Assembly (NCBI GenBank): GCA_965116215.1 | Contig: OZ220494.1 | Coordinates: 558,001-622,000, forward strand | DNA from: CBDBKL01 sp965116215 | GTDB lineage: Bacteria > Bdellovibrionota > Bdellovibrionia > Bdellovibrionales > JAKFYE01 | DNA length: 64,000 nucleotides | Direction: 5' to 3' | Shown: positions 54,889 through 64,000 of the stretch, piece after piece | Numbering within the stretch: position 1 is the first letter of the stretch | Layout of the letters: each line of letters opens with the position of its first letter | Notes under the pieces: generated by a model | What the model saw: only the letters and a program-made list of their open reading frames with translations | Database searches by the model: none | What the model was told of the DNA's origin: nothing | Program-made: the position numbers and the translations under genes

Positions 54889-55422
54889 TCAATCAACAAT
54901 GACATAATTTTTTGTCAATGGAAAATATAAATCGGCTGCCTCTTTCACTTCAGGAGAAGTCGATTCTGGCCATGACCAAATTTCACAACGACAACCCCGT
55001 GATTTCAGATACCAAAGTAAAGGTAAAAAGTCCTTATCTCCTGCAAGAATGATAGCTACATCAATTTTATCTGCTAAAGTCACAGCATCTATGATTAGAA
55101 AACTATCTGCATTTTTCTGAGGTCTCTTAATTTCACCACCCAAACTGGCCCAATATTTTGCAAAGCTTTGCGATATTTCTTTATAGGCTGGTTTATAATA
55201 TAAAATACGGGTGATCTCTCGATCCCCAATACGATCTAAAATCATGTTATAGTCTGTTCTACCTTCATGATATTTTAATCCAGACAATTCAATATTTTCT
55301 GCATCTACAAATATAGCCACCTTTTGAAAAAGCAAGTTCTTATGACTCGAAGAGCTTTTGACTTTTTGGTGGGATGAAGACGATTTGACTTTCTTTTTTG
55401 AAGCTTTTTTGGCCTTGGGCAC
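54889..55422 (-). CDS. NYN-domain (LabA/DUF88) protein
   Basis: 177 residues. The N-terminus is a lysine/serine-rich tail with two copies of KVKSSSSHQK-like sequence. The NYN domain (PIN-like RNase fold) follows with KVAIFVDAENIELSG near residue 35 and DVAIILAGDKDFLPLLWYLKSRG near 115, whose aspartates form the expected acidic site. NYN proteins are predicted RNA-cleaving enzymes. It stands alone, 250 bp before the IscA-type gene, which is divergent. Confidence 0.85.
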   Translation of the reverse strand: MPKAKKASKKKVKSSSSHQKVKSSSSHKNLLFQKVAIFVDAENIELSGLKYHEGRTDYNMILDRIGDREITRILYYKPAYKEISQSFAKYWASLGGEIKRPQKNADSFLIIDAVTLADKIDVAIILAGDKDFLPLLWYLKSRGCRCEIWSWPESTSPEVKEAADLYFPLTKNYVIVD

Positions 55423-55671
55423 GCTCCCTCCCGCTTTTTAAATAATATATTGTCACTTCCTTTTTCATTTGTCTGTAAAAAATAAATTTGAACAATAGTG
55501 TCATTTTATCTCTTCTCTATCCGCATAATTTCATTTATATTTCACTTTATTTGCAATACGACAATAAGCCCTGCTCCAATCCCCTCCCACTCTATACTTA
55601 TTTGTATTCCCATTTCTCAACAAAATGACAATTGCTTTCATAAAAATATAAATATCAATAGAATATAAATT

Positions 55672-56010
55672 ATGATAACCTTAAAAGAAATGATACAGAT
55701 ATCTAAAAATGCTGCCGATCAAATCCAAAAATTGAAAGCCACAGAAAATCCAAAGGCTCATCTGCGAATAAAAGTTATAGGGGGTGGATGCTCTGGCCTA
55801 TCTTACAAAATGGAATTCTCAACCCAAAAAAATAAAAATGACAAACTCTTTAACGATCATGGTATTTCAATCATTGTTGACCCCAAAAGCTATCTTCATC
55901 TTTTAGGTACACACTTAGATTTCTCGGGAGGACTTAATGGAAAAGGTTTTACATTTGAAAATCCAAATGCAAAAAGTTCCTGTGGATGCGGATCTTCTTT
56001 TACTATCTAA
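55672..56010 (+). CDS. Iron-sulfur cluster assembly protein, IscA/ErpA (HesB) family
   Basis: 112 residues. A-type carrier that delivers Fe-S clusters to apoproteins. The three conserved cysteines are visible: C40 in GGGCSGLSYKMEF and C104/C106 in SSCGCGSSF. The first ten residues, ahead of the family core, may reflect an earlier in-frame start. It ends 3 nt before the convergent ferredoxin gene; no other isc genes are near. Confidence 0.92.
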   Translation: MITLKEMIQISKNAADQIQKLKATENPKAHLRIKVIGGGCSGLSYKMEFSTQKNKNDKLFNDHGISIIVDPKSYLHLLGTHLDFSGGLNGKGFTFENPNAKSSCGCGSSFTI

Positions 56011-56013
56011 GTA

Positions 56014-56535
56014 TTATTCATTAAAATCACGACGCCCCATCCAACGTTTCTTACTACTATAAGACTTTTTTCCCTTCTTTCTATTTTTCTTCATAGATCT
56101 TTTAGAAGCCTCTTGCTTCTCCGATATCATATTATCCTCTTCAAGAATCATTGTTCCCATAACAGCCTTTGATTCTTTCTCGTCAAAACCCTCCTTACTT
56201 CCTCTAGGACGCTTTGAAGTCAATTGTCGACTTTCTTTTTCTATCTGTTCAGTTAAATCAATAGTTACATCTCCAAAACAATATAACTGGCATGACAATC
56301 GACTGTGGTCCACAAAATGAGCAGAACCAATTAAACTAATTTCCTTTTCATTTGGTGGTATAAGATTGTATTCCCCTTCTTTAATTTGAACACGGCACTC
56401 AGAACACGAAGGAACACCTTTACATACAGATTTAATATAGATATCATTATTCTGAGCTACCTTCAACACAGACTCTGTCGGATGAATTTCCACCTCTTTA
56501 TTGATAGGAAAAAATTTAAGTTTAAACTTTTTCAT
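56014..56535 (-). CDS. 2Fe-2S ferredoxin with basic C-terminal extension
   Basis: 173 residues. The N-terminal plant/adrenodoxin-type 2Fe-2S domain has ligands C38, C44, C47 (CKGVPSCSEC) and C82. The C-terminal 60 residues are unrelated, lysine/arginine-rich and probably disordered (KKNRKKGKKSYSSKKR), unusual for a ferredoxin. The start overlaps the tyrS stop by 4 nt. The basic tail suggests nucleic-acid or membrane association; no partner is identified. Confidence 0.85.
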   Translation of the reverse strand: MKKFKLKFFPINKEVEIHPTESVLKVAQNNDIYIKSVCKGVPSCSECRVQIKEGEYNLIPPNEKEISLIGSAHFVDHSRLSCQLYCFGDVTIDLTEQIEKESRQLTSKRPRGSKEGFDEKESKAVMGTMILEEDNMISEKQEASKRSMKKNRKKGKKSYSSKKRWMGRRDFNE

Positions 56536-57755
56536 TTAACAATAATCCTAGCAAATCGCTTCTTACCTACCTTTAAAATAAGATTTTCTCCTGAAATAAG
56601 ATCCATTTTTAATGTTTCATCTTCAATTCTATTTCCATTCACCCAAATGGCATTAGCTTTAATCAATCTCCGAGCTTCACTTGCTGATTTCACAAGATGA
56701 GATTGATATAATAAGTGACAAATCCATACATTGTTTTCAGGATTCCTTAAAAATTCAGGAATTTCATCTGGTAGGCCTTTATGTACAAAAATTTTAGAAA
56801 ATTCTTTTGCTGCATTTTCTGCTGATGCTTTCCCATGAAATCTATGAACTAAAAATTTTGCAAGATGAACCTTTACATCTCTAGGATGCTTTTTTCCGGA
56901 TGCAAGATCTGATTTTAAAGTATCAAAATCTTTATCGGAAAGGTCTGTAAGTAGCTCATAGTAACGTATCATCAACTCATCAGAAATCTTCATTGTTTTT
57001 CCGAACATACTTCGAGGATTTTCATCTAAAGCAATATAATTGTCTAAACTTTTAGACATTTTTCGAACGCCATCAAGCCCCTCAAGAATAGGAAGAGTTA
57101 AAATACACTGAGGTTCCATCCCATATGATTTTTGAATATCTCTTCCCACAAGAAGGTTAAACTTCTGATCTGTCCCACCCAACTCAATATCAGACTTCAG
57201 ACTCACAGAATCATAGCCTTGTACAAGTGGATACATAAATTCATGAATTGAAATGGAATGGCCTTTTTTAAATCGTTTTGAAAAATCATCTCGTTCTATC
57301 ATTCGAGCTACAGTATACTTTCCAGATAGCTCTATAAAATCAGACGCCGAAAAATGATCCATCCACTCAGAGTTATATCGAACTTCTGTCTTCTCTTTAT
57401 CTAAGATTTTATAAATCTGTGTAGAATATGTTTTTGCATTCTCAATCACTTCATCTTTTGTCAAAGAAGGGCGTGTTTCATCCCTTCCTGTAGGATCACC
57501 TATTAATGCTGTAAAGTCACCTATCAAAAAAAGAACCGTATGGTTAAGATCTTGAAACTGCTTCATCTTATTTATAAGAACTGTATGTCCTAAATGCAGA
57601 TCTGGTCTGGAGGGGTCAAAACCCACTTTCACCCTCATTGGTATTTTTGTTTCATAAGATTTTTTCAATTTTTTGAATAACTCTTCCTTAGAAACAAGAT
57701 CTTGAGTTCCAATTAACAAGATATCTAATTGTTCTTCTGGAGTTTTAAACACCAC
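56532..57755 (-). CDS. tyrS: Tyrosyl-tRNA synthetase
   Basis: 407 residues, class I synthetase of the long-insertion bacterial type. The HIGH motif is LHLGHT in DPSRPDLHLGHTVLINK, the KMSKS motif is RKMSKSLDN near residue 230, and a C-terminal S4 RNA-binding domain (SEARRLIKANAIWVNGNRIED) follows. Downstream of rny (6 nt) and coupled to the ferredoxin gene. Confidence 0.95.
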   Translation of the reverse strand: MVFKTPEEQLDILLIGTQDLVSKEELFKKLKKSYETKIPMRVKVGFDPSRPDLHLGHTVLINKMKQFQDLNHTVLFLIGDFTALIGDPTGRDETRPSLTKDEVIENAKTYSTQIYKILDKEKTEVRYNSEWMDHFSASDFIELSGKYTVARMIERDDFSKRFKKGHSISIHEFMYPLVQGYDSVSLKSDIELGGTDQKFNLLVGRDIQKSYGMEPQCILTLPILEGLDGVRKMSKSLDNYIALDENPRSMFGKTMKISDELMIRYYELLTDLSDKDFDTLKSDLASGKKHPRDVKVHLAKFLVHRFHGKASAENAAKEFSKIFVHKGLPDEIPEFLRNPENNVWICHLLYQSHLVKSASEARRLIKANAIWVNGNRIEDETLKMDLISGENLILKVGKKRFARIIVK

Positions 57756-57760
57756 AACAC

Positions 57761-59338
57761 CTATCTTGCAAAATCAATAGCTCGTGTCTCACGAATCACT
57801 GTAACTTTAATTTGACCCGGGTAATTCATTTCTTTTTCAATTTTACGTGCAATGTCTCGCGATAACATTAATGATTGTTCATCTGTAACCTTAGCCCCCT
57901 CAACTAAGATACGAACTTCACGACCCGCTTGAAGTGCAAACGTACGGATCACACCATCAAAGCTATTCCCTATACTTTCAAGATCCTCTAAGCGTTTCAC
58001 ATAAGACTCCATCACTTGCCTTCTAGCTCCAGGACGTGCTCCAGAAAGTGCATCAGCAGCCGATGTCAAGTGAGCAATAACAGTACGAGGTTTTTCATCA
58101 TCATGATGTGAACGAATGGCATGACAAACAGCTTCTGATTCACCATGAGATTTAGCAAAATCTGCTCCTATAACAGCATGACTTCCTTCAATACTATGGT
58201 CCAAGGCCTTTCCAATATCATGCATAAGCCCCGCTCGACGAGCCACTTTAATATCCTCTCCCAATTCTGCCGCCATAAGCCCACATAAATGACCCACCTC
58301 AATAGAGTGAAAATAATTATTCTGCAAATAAGACATTCGATATCTTAAACTACCAATTAATTTTAATATCTCATTGTCAACCCCATTGATCCCTAATTCA
58401 TAACAAGCTTTTTCTCCATCTTGTTTAATTTTCTTAAAAAGATCACTCTTAGTTTTATGAACAACTTCTTGAATTCGAGTAGGATGTATACGCCCATCAT
58501 CTAATAATTTCTCAATGCTTAATTTGGCAACTTCTCTACGTACAGGATCAAATCCAGAAATAATAACCATTTCTGGTGTTTCATCCACAATAAGATCAAC
58601 CCCACAGGCGGCTTCAAGAGCTCTAATATTTCTTCCTTCTTTACCAATAATTTTACCCTTAGCCTCATCTCCAGGAGTTTCTATTTGGGTCACTGTACGC
58701 TCATTGACATACTCTCCCGCATATCGAGAAATAGCTAAACTAATAATTCGCTTAGCCTTTCTCTCAGCATTATCTTTTGCATTCTTTTCAACCTCTATAA
58801 TCTCCTTTGCAGCATCATATTTAGCTTGTTTTTTAATCTGATTAATAAGTTCTTCTTTAGCTTGATCTACCGTATAATGAGAAGATTTTTCTAACTTTTC
58901 AGTGAATTCTTTTTGCTGTTTTTCTAAATTTTGTTCAATAGATTGTAATCTCTCTTCAGCAATACGAGTCTTTTGAGCTTGAGATTTGAGACTATTTTCT
59001 CTTTTAATAAGATCTTCCTCTTTATTTTTATAGCTCCTTTCCATTTCACTCTCTTGGTTTTTTAATTGACGGTGTTGTACATCTAAATGAGATCTCTGAC
59101 TCTTTAACTCTTTTTCAATATTTCTCTTCAACCTCTCTGATTCTTTTTTAGCTTGAGACTCAATTCTACGTCCTTCGCTCTTTGCTTTAGAAATAATACG
59201 ATCAGCTTCACTTCTCGCCCGACGCCGTCTTTTACCTTGTTTTATTTTTCTTATCAGAATAATACTCCCAACAGCAAAAATAAAACCCGCCACACTTCCT
59301 ATAACCATCATAACTATTGAATCCATCGACACTTTCAA
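57761..59338 (-). CDS. rny: Ribonuclease Y
   Basis: 525 residues: N-terminal membrane helix (VMMVIGSVAGFIFAVGSIILI, about 9-29), a coiled coil (about 35-200) rich in Glu/Lys/Arg, a KH domain (GRNIRALEAACGVDLIVDETPEMVIISGFDPVRRE) and an HD phosphodiesterase domain with RRAGLMHDIGKALDHSIEGSHA. Initiates mRNA decay at the membrane. Its start overlaps the 5-formyl-THF cyclo-ligase stop by 4 nt. A GAGCTC site, the expected SacI-type target, lies inside it at 58618. Confidence 0.96.
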   Translation of the reverse strand: MKVSMDSIVMMVIGSVAGFIFAVGSIILIRKIKQGKRRRRARSEADRIISKAKSEGRRIESQAKKESERLKRNIEKELKSQRSHLDVQHRQLKNQESEMERSYKNKEEDLIKRENSLKSQAQKTRIAEERLQSIEQNLEKQQKEFTEKLEKSSHYTVDQAKEELINQIKKQAKYDAAKEIIEVEKNAKDNAERKAKRIISLAISRYAGEYVNERTVTQIETPGDEAKGKIIGKEGRNIRALEAACGVDLIVDETPEMVIISGFDPVRREVAKLSIEKLLDDGRIHPTRIQEVVHKTKSDLFKKIKQDGEKACYELGINGVDNEILKLIGSLRYRMSYLQNNYFHSIEVGHLCGLMAAELGEDIKVARRAGLMHDIGKALDHSIEGSHAVIGADFAKSHGESEAVCHAIRSHHDDEKPRTVIAHLTSAADALSGARPGARRQVMESYVKRLEDLESIGNSFDGVIRTFALQAGREVRILVEGAKVTDEQSLMLSRDIARKIEKEMNYPGQIKVTVIRETRAIDFAR

Positions 59339-59931
59339 TTCCTTTCATTAAAAGACAAAGTCCGCTTTTCTGTAATGACATTGTCTACAGGTACATCATG
59401 ATCTTCTATTGCAATATTTCCTCTATGAATCTGGATAGAATATGCGATACCAACTTTCTGCCCATTAAAAGATTTTAAAAATCTATCGTAATGACCTCGA
59501 CCTCGTCCTATACGATAACCCCTCTTATCAAAGACAATTCCAGGTATAAAACACCCTTGTATTTGAGATATATCAACGGCATCACATCTCTCTGGAATGG
59601 GCTCCATAACTCCAATATTAGATTTTTGAAAATCTTCTTTACTCTTGGAATAGTAAAAAGAAATTTTCCCATGACAGACAGCAGGGTAAGTCCAAACTGC
59701 CAAAGGCTCCTTTTCCTCAAGATAGCTCGAAATATTGACCTCATCTTTTAAAGGAAAATATAAACCCCAAATTTTTGGAATTTTTTCTCGAAAAAACTCC
59801 AAAGCCCTCCTTGCAATTAATAAGTCACTACTGTGCTTATCCATTTGGATAAAACTTTTTCTCTTTTCTAAATATTCAAAACGTAAGGTTGATTTATCCA
59901 CGTCTTCCCAACCTTCTTCATAAAACCACAC
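59335..59931 (-). CDS. 5-formyltetrahydrofolate cyclo-ligase
   Basis: 198 residues; converts 5-formyl-THF to 5,10-methenyl-THF using ATP. The family block PGIVFDKRGYRIGRGRGHYDRFL (GxGxGxYDR-type, here GRGRGHYDR) is near residue 130; YFPLKDEVNISSYLE is the N-terminal conserved part. Downstream of zapA, a common proteobacterial order, and overlaps rny by 4 nt. No 6S RNA gene fits in the 27-nt gap to zapA. Confidence 0.9.
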   Translation of the reverse strand: MWFYEEGWEDVDKSTLRFEYLEKRKSFIQMDKHSSDLLIARRALEFFREKIPKIWGLYFPLKDEVNISSYLEEKEPLAVWTYPAVCHGKISFYYSKSKEDFQKSNIGVMEPIPERCDAVDISQIQGCFIPGIVFDKRGYRIGRGRGHYDRFLKSFNGQKVGIAYSIQIHRGNIAIEDHDVPVDNVITEKRTLSFNERN

Positions 59932-59958
59932 GCTGAAAAACCTTCAGCTCAATATCTA

Positions 59959-60315
59959 CTACTGGTTCAAATCCACTTTAGGGATTTTGGAAGACTCTAA
60001 GCCGGATATGATTTTCTGAGCACGAGATTCAACTCTCTTTAACTCTTCTCTGGCCTCTCTTTTTAATAAAACAAGCTCTTCTGATACATTAAGGGCGGCC
60101 AATAAAGCCGCCGTTTGTAAAGAACCCGATTTCACCTGTGCTAAAGCATCTTTAATCTTTCCATCTAAATAAGAAATTAACTCATTTACAAATTCTTCAT
60201 CATGAGAAGAGAGTAATTTGAGTGACACTCCTCCTAAAACAACCTCATAACTTTTCATAGATAGCTGATTTTCTGTAGGTTGCATAAAATCCTGAGTAGA
60301 ACGCAAATCTGTCAT
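59959..60315 (-). CDS. zapA: Cell division protein ZapA
   Basis: About 118 residues. ZapA bundles FtsZ and aids ring formation. MKSYEVVLGGVSLKLLSSHDEEFVNELISYLDGKIKDAL and TAALLAALNVSEELVLLKREAREEL fit ZapA, with a C-terminal coiled coil. The second ATG of ATGATG (60315) is preferred because an AGGAGA Shine-Dalgarno has good spacing; the frame is open up to 60342. The N-terminal region is about 20 residues longer than the E. coli core. Confidence 0.82.
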   Translation of the reverse strand: MTDLRSTQDFMQPTENQLSMKSYEVVLGGVSLKLLSSHDEEFVNELISYLDGKIKDALAQVKSGSLQTAALLAALNVSEELVLLKREAREELKRVESRAQKIISGLESSKIPKVDLNQ

Positions 60316-60384
60316 CATTTCTCCTAGTAGAATCTTCCTCACCTATTAATGACACAATACAATAGACTTGGCAAGTGTATATTC

Positions 60385-61992
60385 TTATCTTAGACCTGCT
60401 ATCTCATAGCAGTGATTACAAACCAATCCAGCTATACGGCGATAATCACCTAACAAATCTAAGTGTATTGAACTCGTATTCACACTTTCCTTTAGCCCCT
60501 TATTTAGCCTATCGATATGACTCTCACGAAATTCTCTCTCAAGTTTCCTCAGTCGACGTTTTTTATCAATAGCCTGCTTGGCGAGTTTCTCATCTCTTAA
60601 TTGAAAAGATCCCAGTGAAATTTTAATGATATCTACTGTGAGTTTATGAACATCTTGAATCTCTTTCCAACCCTGAGCACTAAAGTTTAACTTTAGATTT
60701 TCTTTTTTACGAGAAAGCTCCATAATTCCACTATCAATCACATCTGCAGCACTTTCTAAATCACTAATATAGTCAATCAAACTCAGCATAGATGTATCTA
60801 ACATTCCCTTCCTATTAGCATTAACAACATGCATTTTAATTTCCCTATGCAGCAGATCGACCTGGTTATCTCGTTCTATAATACTAGACTCCAATTCCAG
60901 ATCATTCCCCCGAAAAAGATCTATAGAATCCTCAACCATAGACATAACAATATCTCCCATTCTCATGGTTTCACGCTTTGCTTGGGCCTCAACTAGAGCT
61001 ACATTTTCGTATTCACTTGTAAGAAACTGTGTCTGAAATTTTTCATCACCAGGTAGAGGGGGGAAAATCCTCTCAACCCACTTCACGCCAACTCCTATAA
61101 ATGGAAGAAATACCAACGCTGATACCACATTAAAAAGAGTATGAGCATTGGCAATGTCTCTAATACTACTTGAGCTTATTGTCGCCCCTAAAACATCGAC
61201 AAACTCCTGAGTGAATAAATAAAAAATAAGAACACTACTAAATTTAAAGAAAAAATGAGCCCATGCCACCTGTCTACCGACATGGTTTCCTCCAATAGAG
61301 GCTATCAAAGCTGTTGAGGTGGTACCAATATTAGCTCCATAAACCCAAAACATAGCTGTATATAAATCCATCATTCCAGATGCCGCCAAACTCATCGCCA
61401 ATCCAATTGTTGCCGCACTACTATGAATGAGACCTGTAAATAGTGCTGAAAGAATCACTGTCATGAGGGGATCCAATTCTTTAAGTGCTTCAACAAAAAA
61501 GCTGTGCTCTCTGAGAGACGCTGTACCATGGTTCATAAGCTCTAGACCAAAAAACAAAAGACCAAACCCCATACAAATACCAGAGAGTTCCTTAATCTTT
61601 CTTTTTTGAGATACAAAATGTACAAGAAAGGCAATGATAAAAATAACAAGCCCATACTCTGCCACTTTAAAACTGAGAAGTTGAACTGTTAGTGTTGAAC
61701 CAATTGCCGTTCCTAAAATCACACCCATAACCTGCGAGAGAGCAATAATCCTAGCTGTCCCCAAACCGACAAGTACACTTGTAACAGCCCCTGAGCTTTG
61801 TAAAATCACCGTTAAAGCAATACCTATAACAATAGAGAAAATCTTTTTATCTGATAAGGTATTTAAAAGTGTACGAATATGATTTGCACCCAAATTCTGC
61901 ATGCTCTCGCTTGCTTTTGTCATCCCATATAAAAAAAAGGACATTCCTCCTAGGAGGAACATTAATGATGAATGACGTTCTATAAATTCCAC
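60385..61992 (-). CDS. Na+/phosphate symporter with PhoU-like C-terminus
   Basis: 535 residues. Two Na/Pi cotransporter repeats with ILQSSGAVTSVLVGL near residue 64 and GLIHSSAATIGLAMS near 186 (the QSS/SS motif pair). The C-terminal roughly 200 residues (about 335-535) form PhoU-like helical bundles (RGNDLELESSIIERDNQVDLLHREI). It takes up phosphate using sodium, possibly with regulation by the tail. It is the same strand as zapA but separated by 42 nt. Confidence 0.92.
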   Translation of the reverse strand: MEFIERHSSLMFLLGGMSFFLYGMTKASESMQNLGANHIRTLLNTLSDKKIFSIVIGIALTVILQSSGAVTSVLVGLGTARIIALSQVMGVILGTAIGSTLTVQLLSFKVAEYGLVIFIIAFLVHFVSQKRKIKELSGICMGFGLLFFGLELMNHGTASLREHSFFVEALKELDPLMTVILSALFTGLIHSSAATIGLAMSLAASGMMDLYTAMFWVYGANIGTTSTALIASIGGNHVGRQVAWAHFFFKFSSVLIFYLFTQEFVDVLGATISSSSIRDIANAHTLFNVVSALVFLPFIGVGVKWVERIFPPLPGDEKFQTQFLTSEYENVALVEAQAKRETMRMGDIVMSMVEDSIDLFRGNDLELESSIIERDNQVDLLHREIKMHVVNANRKGMLDTSMLSLIDYISDLESAADVIDSGIMELSRKKENLKLNFSAQGWKEIQDVHKLTVDIIKISLGSFQLRDEKLAKQAIDKKRRLRKLEREFRESHIDRLNKGLKESVNTSSIHLDLLGDYRRIAGLVCNHCYEIAGLR

Positions 61993-62224
61993 ACTATAAC
62001 CTTTTAACTAATTACAATTTACAATCTTCATATCAGAGAATAAATTCTTGATTATTCTACTTTATAGATCGTTTAGGGGCTAAAAGTCATGACGTAACTA
62101 GACTTCATGAATCCCTAATCTATCTTAATAAACAGATAAGCCCAAGAGTCTTAATAACTCTAAGTTTTTCATCATTTCTGAAACCAAAAAGTAAATTTGT
62201 TAAGGGAAAAAGATATAAAACCAC

Positions 62225-63286
62225 TTAAGGTCCCTGCTCCTTTGAAAAAAGAGCCTCAACAAAATCTTTTGGAGAAAAGGGACTTAAATGTTCAACATTT
62301 TCCCCCACCCCTACCCATTGAATGGGTAGTCTTGCATCATAAGCGATACTGACAGCCATTCCTCCTTTCGCTGTTCCATCCATTTTTGTTAAAGCAACAC
62401 CTGAAACTTTTAAAGCCTCATTAAATTTCTGAGCCTGCTGAATTGCATTCTGGCCAGAATTAGCATCCAAAACTAAAAGCACTTCATGAGGACTTTGGGG
62501 TAAACTCTTATTCATAACACGTTTAACCTTCTTTAATTCTTCCATTAGTGGATCTTGAGTATGTAAACGCCCAGCTGTATCCATTAATAAAATATCAAAA
62601 TCCCTAGCCTGTTGACAGGCATCAAAGGCGATAGCACTTGGACTCTTAATATTTTTGGGCCAAAAAATTTCAACACCAGCTCTTTTTGCCCAGACACTGA
62701 GTTGTTCACCTGCCGCTGCACGAAAAGTATCGCCTGCTGCAATAAGAACTTTTCTCCCCTTTTGTGCAAACTTATGCGCTAACTTACCAAGTGTCGTCGT
62801 TTTACCAACTCCGTTCACACCAACAATCATCCAAACTTCAGGTCTAGACTGAAGAGCCCTCTTCCCATAGACAGCTTCAACCATACTCTGATTCTCAACT
62901 GAGCGAAAAATATGAAGAACTTCAGATTGTAAGGCATGACAAAGACCTTCAAAGTTCATAGGGCTCTGCTCCAAAGAGCGAACTAACCTCTGCACTGTTT
63001 TTGGTCCCATATCACTTGTATAAAGAATCTCTTCAAATGTTTCTAAATCTTTATTAAAATCAGAGGACAAGTTAGAAAATGCACTCTTTAATCGCTCTAG
63101 CAGCCCCTTTCTCGTTGTTTTTAATGCATCCTTTAATGAAACGTAGACTTCTGGCTGTTTTCTTTTTCTCTGATTTTTTTTACTTATAAAAACAAAAGCA
63201 AAAAGAAGAAATAGAAAAAGGCTTAAAACCACTAGTAAAAAATAAATATTCAAAATATCAACTCCTGACTGTCCTATGCTAAACAT
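62225..63286 (-). CDS. ftsY: Signal recognition particle receptor FtsY
   Basis: 353 residues. Receives SRP-ribosome complexes at the membrane. N-terminal membrane helix (ILNIYFLLVVLSLFLFLLFAFVFI, about 10-33), N domain, then the GTPase NG domain: GVNGVGKTTTLGKLA near 157, LLMDTAGRLHTQ near 234, LTKMDGTAKGGMAVSI near 300. E. coli FtsY has an acidic A domain instead; the transmembrane anchor is an alternative seen in some other lineages. Confidence 0.95.
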   Translation of the reverse strand: MFSIGQSGVDILNIYFLLVVLSLFLFLLFAFVFISKKNQRKRKQPEVYVSLKDALKTTRKGLLERLKSAFSNLSSDFNKDLETFEEILYTSDMGPKTVQRLVRSLEQSPMNFEGLCHALQSEVLHIFRSVENQSMVEAVYGKRALQSRPEVWMIVGVNGVGKTTTLGKLAHKFAQKGRKVLIAAGDTFRAAAGEQLSVWAKRAGVEIFWPKNIKSPSAIAFDACQQARDFDILLMDTAGRLHTQDPLMEELKKVKRVMNKSLPQSPHEVLLVLDANSGQNAIQQAQKFNEALKVSGVALTKMDGTAKGGMAVSIAYDARLPIQWVGVGENVEHLSPFSPKDFVEALFSKEQGP

Positions 63287-63458
63287 TATTAAAATCTATT
63301 TTATATTAATGCAAAATAGATTTTTATCTATTTCAAGAAATCTTTCTATACAAATGGATAAAACCCTTCTTCACTGTACCCCCCTTGACATTTTTTCTAA
63401 TAGAAACAGATTAACATATAAATACATTTTATCATCTTATACTAATAAAGGAAGAATT

Positions 63459-64000
63459 GTGATACGAGCAGAACAACTAACAGAAAAAAGTGTCTTAGCC
63501 TTAGAAGAAGCTCAAAGGTTAGCTGCTCAATACCAAAATCCCAATGTCGATGCAGAACATTTAGCCTTAGCCCTTATCACACAAAAAGATGGACTTATTT
63601 GCTCTCTCATTCAAAAGATCAATGGCTCTTTAAATAGATTAAAAATAGAACTTCAATCCGAAATTGAAAAAAAACCCTCTTTTTCTGGATCTAAAGTCCC
63701 AGCTGATTCCATCACTATCGCTCCTCGACTCGATAAACTTTTAATGGAAGCAGAAAAATATTCTAAAAAAATGAAAGATGAATATATTTCTGTCGAACAC
63801 CTAGCTCTTGCTTTACTCAATGATTCTCAACTTAAAAGTGTATTCAAATCTCATGATATTGAAACAAAAAAATTCCTAGAAGCTCTTAAGAAAGTCCGTG
63901 GATCACAAAATGTCCATTCTCAAAATCCTGAAGAAAAATATGAAGTTTTAGAAAAATATGGACGAGATCTTGTTCAGGAAGCTCTCACAGGAACAATGGA
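63459..64000 (+). CDS. clpB: ATP-dependent chaperone ClpB (N-terminal part)
   Basis: Disaggregase. 180 codons to the window edge: the double Clp_N repeat with LTEKSVLALEEAQRLAAQYQNPNVDAEHLALAL and EAEKYSKKMKDEYISVEHLALAL, then EKYGRDLVQEA that leads to AAA domain 1. The start is GTG 63459 (IRAEQLTEKS), with an AAGGAAG Shine-Dalgarno 5 nt upstream. Divergent from ftsY across 172 bp. TTGACA at 63385-63390 is the best -35 candidate; no CIRCE element is seen. Confidence 0.9.
   Translation, partial: MIRAEQLTEKSVLALEEAQRLAAQYQNPNVDAEHLALALITQKDGLICSLIQKINGSLNRLKIELQSEIEKKPSFSGSKVPADSITIAPRLDKLLMEAEKYSKKMKDEYISVEHLALALLNDSQLKSVFKSHDIETKKFLEALKKVRGSQNVHSQNPEEKYEVLEKYGRDLVQEALTGTM

Noticed and set aside
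59932..59958. 6S RNA, often found between zapA and the 5-formyl-THF cyclo-ligase gene
   Set aside because: The gap is only 27 nt, too short for the RNA.
1..64000. CRISPR array, rRNA operon or prophage
   Set aside because: I saw no regularly spaced direct repeats with unique spacers, no rRNA-like stretch and no phage structural or integrase genes.

Overview
This is an AT-rich window (roughly one third G+C by eye, not computed) from a Gram-negative bacterium. Lipoprotein and outer-membrane-type signals, a single ribosomal protein S1 with six S1 domains, ZapA, SppA, TAXI-type TRAP transport and a PutA without a DNA-binding domain fit a deltaproteobacterium in the broad sense (Bdellovibrionota, SAR324 or similar). 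This placement is inference; no 16S gene is present.

Layout. 1-8163: truncated recG, small hypothetical genes, a RatA/COQ10-like START protein, a zinc-ribbon protein, glpX, then on the + strand pgsA, tRNA-Gly(GCC), a TSUP exporter, a 50-residue NrdR-like zinc ribbon coupled to nusB, an orphan gene and ppsR. 8164-11490: a possible small RNA with a strong terminator, a LysR regulator, two tandem paralogous membrane-anchored exported proteins and a copy of a dispersed repeat. 11491-15767 is an accessory defence island: a DUF262/DUF1524 protein coupled to a C5-cytosine methyltransferase that appears to start at CTG, a perfect 17-bp palindromic operator candidate, a small HTH controller and a SacI-family restriction endonuclease.

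15916-34406 is a long minus-strand housekeeping block. In transcription order it runs mutL, miaA, yicC, gmk, rpoZ, rel/spoT, a zinc ribbon, ilvA, hisC, cmk, rpsA, sppA, HIT, methylmalonyl-CoA epimerase, a rhomboid protease and a small gene, followed by two M16 peptidases. Many neighbours overlap by 1-4 nt. 34534-41184 holds a membrane-bound, apparently degenerate class III cyclase, a FecR-domain protein and putA. 41107-47543 is a minus-strand envelope cluster: Fis-type HTH protein, two lineage-specific exported or membrane proteins, an S41 protease, an RDD membrane protein and a second rhomboid.

47544-54888 is gene-poor: an orphan gene, repeat-rich spacers, a TAXI-TRAP transporter, a 10-repeat WG protein and tRNA-Arg(UCG). 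54889-64000 returns to housekeeping: NYN nuclease-like protein, IscA-type scaffold, ferredoxin, tyrS, rny, 5-formyl-THF cyclo-ligase, zapA, Na/Pi symporter, ftsY and the start of clpB.

The most distinctive items are the SacI-like restriction island with its CTG-start methyltransferase, the miniature NrdR-like zinc ribbon in front of nusB, the dispersed inverted-repeat family, the cyclase lacking a metal-binding aspartate, and the rhomboid/RDD/S41 envelope cluster. Family assignments rest on motifs recognised by eye; no database search was run.
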